Positions 28,901-37,900 of a DNA stretch of 60,000 nt are shown here, piece after piece. Location: contig NC_088295.1 of assembly GCF_032854445.1 (NCBI RefSeq), forward strand, positions 13,753,385 to 13,813,384, given 5' to 3'. The notes beneath the pieces were generated by a model. The model made no database searches and was not told where the DNA came from. It saw nothing but the letters and a program-made list of their open reading frames with translations. The number at the start of each line of letters is the position of its first letter. Within the stretch, counting starts at the first letter, position 1. The position numbers were made by a program, and so were the translations under genes. The DNA comes from Liolophura sinensis. Its lineage: Eukaryota; Mollusca; Polyplacophora; Chitonida; Chitonidae.

Positions 28901-31900
28901 TAAGATTACAGATGTAGTTTGTTGGTTTCCATCTGTAAGTTTGACAGATGTCCTATGAGTGAAATGTTGAATATGGCATTGAAATAAATAAATCAATAAA
29001 TCAAAAAGTGTAGTTTGAGGGCAAATTTTGTGTGTGAAAACAGGTATTCAAATGCAGTAGTATGAGAGACTAAGCTAATGTTATGATCTGCTGTTAGCAA
29101 CTGAGGGTTTTTTCAAAGTAAGTGAGGTATAAATTAAAGTAATGACACATTTGACAGAAGCGTTGTTTTGAAAGTTCTGTCAGCAGTTTGTGATACGTAC
29201 TAGTGAGACACTGGGAACTGCCCTGTCTTGGCTATTGTATTCATAGAACAGGGTTGTGTTGTGTGTAGCTCCTATAATAGCCTGTCTCATGACAGCTTTT
29301 ATCAGAGTTGTATGGTCAATGAGGGGAATTGCCAGAACATTAGCAGGATGTTGATTCATTGACCAGCCTGGTTGACCAGGTTCATGTTTGCAGCACACAT
29401 CAATTATACAGAGGAATATTGATCAGTATACTGAGTGTCGCTAGCGGTTGTCTAACAACTCATGTACACAGCAGCTGGTTATATCTGTGTATATGGGGCA
29501 GCTTTACTGCAGAATGTAATCCACTTCAATAGATGCTTTTCTTTGTGCTTTTAATACGTGTACATTATAAAGTGCTTATTATTTTTTCTGTAATTTTTAA
29601 TAAAACTTAGTGTACACATATTGATATACATATATTGATTCCAAAGCAAATGTTATGAATGGTAGGTGCTGAGTACGTTAGTGTTTGTACCACCTATAAT
29701 ATTATTACTCTCACAGTAATATGTGTCTTGTTTAATATTAGTTAAGCAAGACCGCAGTATTGACGCCAATTTAACCGAGAACTAATATAACATTTAGCCC
29801 CAGCTTTGACAAGTGGACACATAACAACAATTACAGAAGAACAGCTTACCTGCAGTGCTTAAACGAGGACTTTGTATCGTGGCCGAACGCACAGAAAAAG
29901 TTCTTTTTAGCACAGTTTTCTTCTCCTTCTTACAGCAGGCAAACATGATGAATTATTGTGTACACAAGATGTTAGGCAGGCCTTTCCATGGGTAAGCGAG
30001 TGCACAGGTAGATCACCCCCAGAGGGTTCTCACACAACACTGGCAAGACCGGGACCTGCTGTGCACAACACCTGTGTGTTTTGGGGTAGAGAGTTTAATA
30101 ATACCTGGTTTGAGTTCACCTGAGATCAGTCCAGACTGCCTTACTGACTGCCACTCTGTTGTGAGCTACAGTGTTGAGTTGATCAGTACCTGCTGTAGTT
30201 GTAACCCTCTGATCCAGCACACAGAGTCACTCACTCTCCTTACACGCTTAGCCTTCCTCTGGCCTCGTCTTGGGGCACATACAAAGAATGGACTTCCGGT
30301 AGGCGTGCATCAGTCTGTGAGGGGATTACCTGCCTTGATTACAGGTATATGGGATACCTGTTGACTGTCTTATAACTGAAGCTAGACCTGACCTTGTACA
30401 GAGCTCCCCAGACAGGTTTTACCCTGTAGTCATTGGCCTAGGCTTGGGCTGCCTATTTACCTGGTGTTTACCTGTGCTAGGCCACTGCTGCACTGTTAGA
30501 TATAGACTTTTTGTTGGCAGTGCAGTACATGTACCCAGTGCTGTGTGTAGCACACATGTTTCCTTGCCTCACTTCTCTACACAATGCATGGGAAGAGCAT
30601 ATTTTGACATGCTTAGCTCTACCAGCTGTGAGCTGCATTGTTCAGCCCTTCCTGCTCTAAGCTGAACTCATTCAAAGCAGCTCTGTCCATGGTAATCTGC
30701 TGGTTTGTGTCATGCCTGGGCTTGGAAGCTGTCAATATGATCTCTACAGGAATTTAGTCTGCTGCCTGAAGAGTCCAGTGATATACATTTGTATTACTGC
30801 CACATCTACATAGAGGATAAGCCCCTTATGTCTGTTCTGTACTCATGTATGGAGGGTGGAATTCCCCATGGACTGATATTACACTCATTTAATCATTACA
30901 CCAGAATGCTAATTGCAGCTGAAATACACCTGACATTTGCTGCAAGCTGAAGATCACAGTCTGGCTGAAAAAAGTACTCGGAGATTTGAAAAACGTGTGT
31001 CCATTAACTGGCTTAATGAGTCGCAAATCAAGATACTAAAACTGGAGTCCATGTTTTCGGCTGACATTGCTTAATGCCTGGATTTGGAATTGATCTCGTT
31101 GACTTGATATATTTAGCATTGCCTTCCACAAAGAGTTGTTACAGTGTACATCAGGTTGCTGAAATAAACCCCAGAAACATGGATCCCCGGCAGACTGGCC
31201 AAAGTTCCTGTGACTGTCTGACATTCCGCATGGTGGGAGGATGCTGCGAGAATCGGCATTGGCATGCTGTCCTGAAGAAATCTGGAACTGTCACTCTTCT
31301 GGACCTTGACAGACAGAAGCAAAGAGATATTGAAATCCCATTTAAGAAGAGCCAGTTGCTGCCCTCCAAAGCTTTGAAAAGAACTGAACTAGAACTTATC
31401 AGTGTCATTGGTGTTCATGATAATGTTGTGGTGATTCAGATATTTTGTCAAGATGGCAGTCATATAGTTTTGTGTGATTTTGTCAGAATCCAGTCTCTAG
31501 CAGTGTACAAAATACCATATTTATCTCAAGGAAGGCCATGCTTGTATGAATGTTTACTTAGTGCAGACAAAACTCACTTTGTCATTAAAGTATGTATGCG
31601 TTATGCCATATCATTTTGTGTAGAAAATTGTCAAAGTACTGTGAAGCTGGTAAAGATAAGCCCAGAAACAAAAAGATGCAATGTGATTGTTGAGTTTGAT
31701 GATAACATACATGCTTATACTTGTATTTCATTCAGCCCTCTTCACAGACACAGTGAACTTATTCTGGGAACCACTGCAAGGTTCCATGATCAGGCACCTC
31801 AGCCCAATATGGCTGACACATCCACTTGGCAACTCATTCCTTACAGACCTAGGGAACAAAACTTTATCCTGAATCGATACCGACTTGATAAAAACAACAT

Positions 31901-34900
31901 CACACTGCTCATAAGCAAAACTCTCACCCTCATCCCAGACCATGAAATGGAAATCAGAACATCCAATGAAGGAATGTTTCTCTTGGTGTCTGTCAACCAA
32001 TCAAATTCCAGTTTGTTGTTAGCTTGTGGATATGGTGAGAGAAGAGTGTTTGTGTTCCTTGTGGACACGCTCCAGCAGCTTGCTCTCTTTTCTCACGTGT
32101 GTTTATCTTGGAGCTGTAACCTATCACGCATGTTACGTTGCTATGGAAATCTGACTGACTGTCTGGGCTCAGTCTGTGTTCTTCACCAGCTACTGTACAA
32201 AGCTGGCCACTTGGTCCAACCCCCAATGTTACAAGAAATCTGCAGGAAGGTGGTTGTTAATCAAATTTGGCCAGAGGACATCTGGTCTCTGCCTTTGCCA
32301 ACATCCATGAAACATTTTTTGATGTTCTTACCCAAAATGGACTAGTAAGCCAGGACTGAATTTTTTGTAATAAGATATTTCAATAAACTGAAATATTTAT
32401 CATGTAACTAAGGAAATTTAACAGAAAAAAAAGATTGTACAGTCAGATACTTATATATACATGCACTTATATTTGTGCAACCATATATATGTATATATAT
32501 GTATATATTTTATACAACCATCGATCTTCAACCAACTACATGTAATGTTTAAGTAAAATAAAGGTATACAGCAGTGGGTAGTGATTGGCTTTCTTTGGAG
32601 GTAGGAGATTTAAGGCCAAATGTTTTAGCTTCTTCACACTTGACTGAATAGAAGAAATTCATAACTCTGTATCTAAAATTGAGCACAGTCTATCTTTTTG
32701 CTGATCTCGCATTGTTGCCAATAAATCAGCTTTGATTGGGTTGCCCTTTCAAATTGAATTTCTATTTTTATGCTCAATTTTTGGAATTCCATGCTGTGGT
32801 TTCTTGAGTGACATTGTCACTCAAAATTAGGTGACCTATTTTCCCTGTTAATAAAAACGGTGTACTCATGTTAATACTAGTTATTGAGAAAATGTGATAT
32901 TTTGGCACTTAGCCTATCAATAGGACCCTTCAGGCACACGTTTTAATGGAATGTTGTTCGTTAACTTATGGAATATTTCTTTGGTGGATCAGTAGGCTGT
33001 TCCATGGTGATGGTACATACTTTGTACAGCTAGGCAGAGGTAAAGGCTGTCCTGGTGAGACAAATTAGTACTTGTATTCTGTTATGTTGTTTATATCTTT
33101 TTTCCAATAGTTTAACCTGTAAATTATCACATGTGTATTGAGAAAGAGTATTATAAACAGAGTTACTCTGTGGTGTTACAAATTCCCACATTCACAGCAA
33201 ATGAATTCCACAACCCAGACCATTAATATTAGTAAATGGAAATGGGGTGATGGGTAAAGTCATGCTATTGCACACCAGACAATGACAAAAAGTATTCTTA
33301 CCTCAAGGTTGACAATCATTTTAGGATCAGTAAATATCAGGGAAATGATGCCTGGTACTCAAGACAATTCTTTCCTTAGATTGCGATTCCACTTACTGTC
33401 AACATCACCCACCCATTAAATCTGACCATTGCTATGGAAGTGACATTCTCGATTTCGACACACAGCACCAATCATATTAATCGGTATTATAGAACTAGTT
33501 CTACTTCAGTACAACATCCTTGTTATAAAGTTTGCACAATAAATAATCAAATAAATCTGTTGGAGAATGTTTTGAGCCAAATGGAGAAATCAGTACAATC
33601 AACAGTGCTACACTTTAGACTGTACTATAAACAGATCCCCCTGTGTATATAACCAAGTTATTCAATAAAGTATGAAGGGTATTATATACGTACATTTATT
33701 TCTGTACCATACAACTGATTTGATTGCATCTTCACCACATGGTTGGGATCTGCAGCACATTATTGAGATCTGCAGCACATTATTGGGGTCTTCACCACAT
33801 GATTGGGATCTGCAGCACATTATTGGGATCTTCACCACATTATTGGGATCTGCAGCACATTTTGCCCCATTAACCCATGATACTATGAACTTGTTTTCTA
33901 GTCTTATGGATCGTGCAAGATTGCTGTTGTCATTGTCTTATAAAGTTTTACTTTATATTAACTGGGATTAGTAACACTGAGTGAGACTGGACACTACCAC
34001 CCAATGCCAGGATTGAGAATTAAAAACCATGTCTTGCTTCATCATCGCAGCATGCCCGTCATTGAATAAGATGGTGGCACATTTACACTGTGTTGCACAT
34101 AATAAATTGTTTTGTCTGTCGTTTTTTGCCATGAATGGATGAATGTTTAATTGTGCATAAGTGGCATGCAGGGAATAAATAGTGATAGATTTTAATAAAT
34201 TGTATGTAATTAGATCAAAAATATAGTTGTTGTATTCCGGGCTACGTTATAGTTGTATATATTGAGGGACTTGTCCAGTGGGGATAAATAACCATATGGG
34301 AGAAATGTCCGTGCTCTACTGTAGATATACAGCCTTGTATACAACCACCAGAGTATAATGCCATGAGTACATTAGATCTTCTGCCTGTACAATACACTGT
34401 GTGGCCTGTCAAACATTTCACTCAATATCAAGGTGAAAACATGGACTGGTACCATACAATGTATAGCCTGTTCATCAGCACTAAAATCCAGCATAAAGAA
34501 CAACTGATACAAAAGGTGTGGTTTCAAACCTAGTCTCGCCACGACATGGCTGGAAAATTGTTGATGTGGCGTTAAGCCATAATGATTCATTTATTCACAC
34601 CCAGTCTCGGACATGGAAATTCTATATTCACACCTTCTCGTTCACAGGAACTTGGTGACAGTGAATGGTGCTAATAGGTCTATTTGCACAGTCTTACAAT
34701 TGTTGAATACCACATCCACCATAATGACATGAAAGCCTGTATTACACTTGGAAAAGCTTGTCAGTGACTTGCCATAAGTTTGTGGTTTACCTCAGGCACT
34801 CCAGTTTTCTCCCTCCATAAATTAATGGCCATTGTATAAATTGGGTATTGTGTTAAACACCAATCAAAGATATAAACGATAATGCCCAACAATCAACCTA

Positions 34901-37900
34901 TAAATTGCTGCTCACTGATAATGTTTGTCCGTCTTACAGTTTAGTCAACAAACATGGTACATACTTGTATCAAGCAGATACGCACTGTATACAGCCATAT
35001 ATATGCATTTCATCAGTGTCAACTATATTGGATGCTTAACTCCAAGAAAGGCACAAGTGCTCATCTGTGATCCAAATTTAAATGCTTCCCAGAATTATCG
35101 GGAGTGATGTCACTTTGTTTAAGTTTTTAGGAAGTAAGCTGAGTTAGTCACCATGCTGGCTGTCATATTCCATCTGAGCATGTACAGAAATGGTTGATGT
35201 ATCAATGTCTGTTTTGACGAGGTGTAACTTTTATAACATTGCCATGGGAGTAACAAAGAAGTCAAAATGAGCAAACTACCAGGCACATCACATGTTCTTC
35301 ACCCATGCAAGTGGCTGAATTCGCTTGTAAACAATGGTGTGTAAACAATGGTGTGTAAACAATGGTGTGCACATGTGTGGATGAAGCAGCAGCTAGAGAT
35401 GACATGTTCACTTCAGTGTTGGATAACCAGGGTACTTAGATCACAATACTATTATCTTACTTTATTAAGACTTACATTAGTAGAAGTGAGAATTTTTGTT
35501 ATCATGGTATATGAGAAAAAACACATTAAAGAATACCATTTTGTTGTATTATGGTGGGAATTGGGTGGGAAGAATTACATTAGAATGGGGACTTGATGTG
35601 TCTTGAGGCCTCTGCTACCAATAGAGAAGAAAGTGCAAGGATGAGTTTAATGTGGATTTGGCACTTTTTTGTCTGACAAACTGTTCAGCAAAACACATCT
35701 ATCTCACTCTTATAATAACAGCATGAAGACATTTGGGATATAATGTGTGAATAAAATACCACAGAAGAGCATGACTGTCATATTGGAGTGTTTAGTCAGA
35801 AGGCACCTTTTACTTGGTGTCTCATTGCTATCTACATCTGCAACCTCATCTTGACAACACAAGCCTTGTCATTAGAGAGCTGTTATATGAGTTTGGTCCT
35901 ACAGCCAAGGGGAGGTAACCATGCTTTTGACATGTTTATAAAGTGACATGCAGGTTTAGTGATAGGACAGTATCAGATATAGTGATCAAATGTATGTTAG
36001 ATATTTACTTTGATTGCAGATGTGTACCGACATCAGGCTATTAGCAAACTTCAAGGAAATTGAAGAACCATTTGAGAAGGATCAAGTTGGTGAGTTCCTG
36101 TTTAAAATTTTTTGTTGGATTTGTAGAAGACAGAAGCAGAATACTCTAATTGGCAGCAAAGCCACCAATTTGAATGCATCTCTGACAAGTTCTTCAGTGG
36201 ATTCTTGTCAACAGAATCTCATTTTGCTGCTGAAGGAAATGCTGTTGTTTCTCCCATTCTTTTTGATCACAGACCAACCTCTGTCAGCCATAAGAAATTA
36301 CTGTGCTATAAAAATAAACAAGTAAAACAGTATTCTCAAAGCTTTCATACACATATCAATGTAAATTTTTTTAATCAAAAACCTCTGTAGTTTGATAAGT
36401 CATTGAGTAGAAAGCAGTAATGTTTGCTCTGCAGAGTCTGGGCTCTGACTGATTTCCTTCTACCATAATGGAGATTGCCATCATATAAGTAAAATGTTCT
36501 TGAGTGTAGCGTAAAACTCTAATCAAATAAATTAATAAATAAAGGAATACTGTGCAGGGTCCAGTGCAATGCCTTACAAGCGTAACCCCATGAGGAGTGA
36601 GCGGTGCTGTGCCCTGAGTCGTCATCTGATGTGTTTGATCCAGGACCCTCTTATGACAGCTTCCACTCAGTGGATGGAGAGAACGCTAGATGACAGCGCA
36701 AACAGGTAACACTAGGTAACAGTGCAAGAAGGTGACATTAGATGGCAGTGAAGACAGGTAACATTAGATGACAGTGCAAACAGGTAACAGTTAATGAGAA
36801 TGCAAACAGGTAACAGTTAAGGGCAGTGCAAACAGGTAACAGTTAAGTGCAGTGCAAACAGGTGAGATTAGATGGCAATGCAAACAGGTAGCATTAGATG
36901 ACAGTGCAAACAGTTGACATTAGATGGCAGTACAGACAGGTAACATTAGATGACAGTGCAAACAGGTCGCATTAGATAACAGTGCAAACAGATTGTGACA
37001 TTAGATGACCTTGCCAACAGGTAACAGTTAATGAGAGTGCAAACAGGTGACAGTTAATGACAGTGTGAACAGGCAACAGTTAAGGGCAGTGCAAACAGGT
37101 GACATTAGGTGGCAGTGCAACCAGGTGAGATTAGATGGCAATGCAAACAGGTAACATTAGATGACAGTGCAAACAGGTGACATTAAATGACAGTGCAAAC
37201 AGTAACAGTTAATGGCAGTGCAAACAGGTGACATAAGGTGACGGTGTAAACAAGTTGTGACCTTAGATGACAGTGCAAACAGGTTGTGACATTAGATAAC
37301 AGTGCAAACTGGTGACACCAGATGACCGCTCAAACTGGTGACATTAGATGGCAGTGCAAACAGGTGTAACCCGGTTGGATTTGATGACCAGTATACTGCT
37401 CTCCGGTGTGTGGAGATACATATGGTAACAGACGAGAGACGCACTGCCTGATTGACTTTATGCTCTGATCGCATCTGGTGGCTCTGTATTCCAAACTACC
37501 AGTCTTGCAAACCAGAACCTGGGTTACACAGGTAACAGTGACGGTGCAAACAGGTAACAGGTAATGAGAGTACTAAACAGGTAACATTTAATGACAGTGC
37601 AAACAGGTGACACTAGATGAGAGTGCAAACAGGTGACACTTAATAACAGTGCAGACAGGTGACACTTAGTGACAGTGCAGACAGGTGACACTTAGTGACA
37701 GTGCAGACACACCTCTGAGCACACGTAATAATATGTAAGAACAGACGATAGTGTGAATACTGGATTACAGTGCTAATGATAACAGTGCATGCGTTGCTGC
37801 CTGTGTGTTTTATGTCACTGCCACCACTAGTAAATTCACATATTTACTGTTAACAGTTGATATCATGTCTGAACTGGACAATACCAGATCACTATTACAA

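Noticed and set aside
31074-31178. Longer N-terminus for the SOCS-box protein from the Met at 31074
   Set aside because: The first 35 codons look like leader sequence, and the Met at 31179 has the stronger context.
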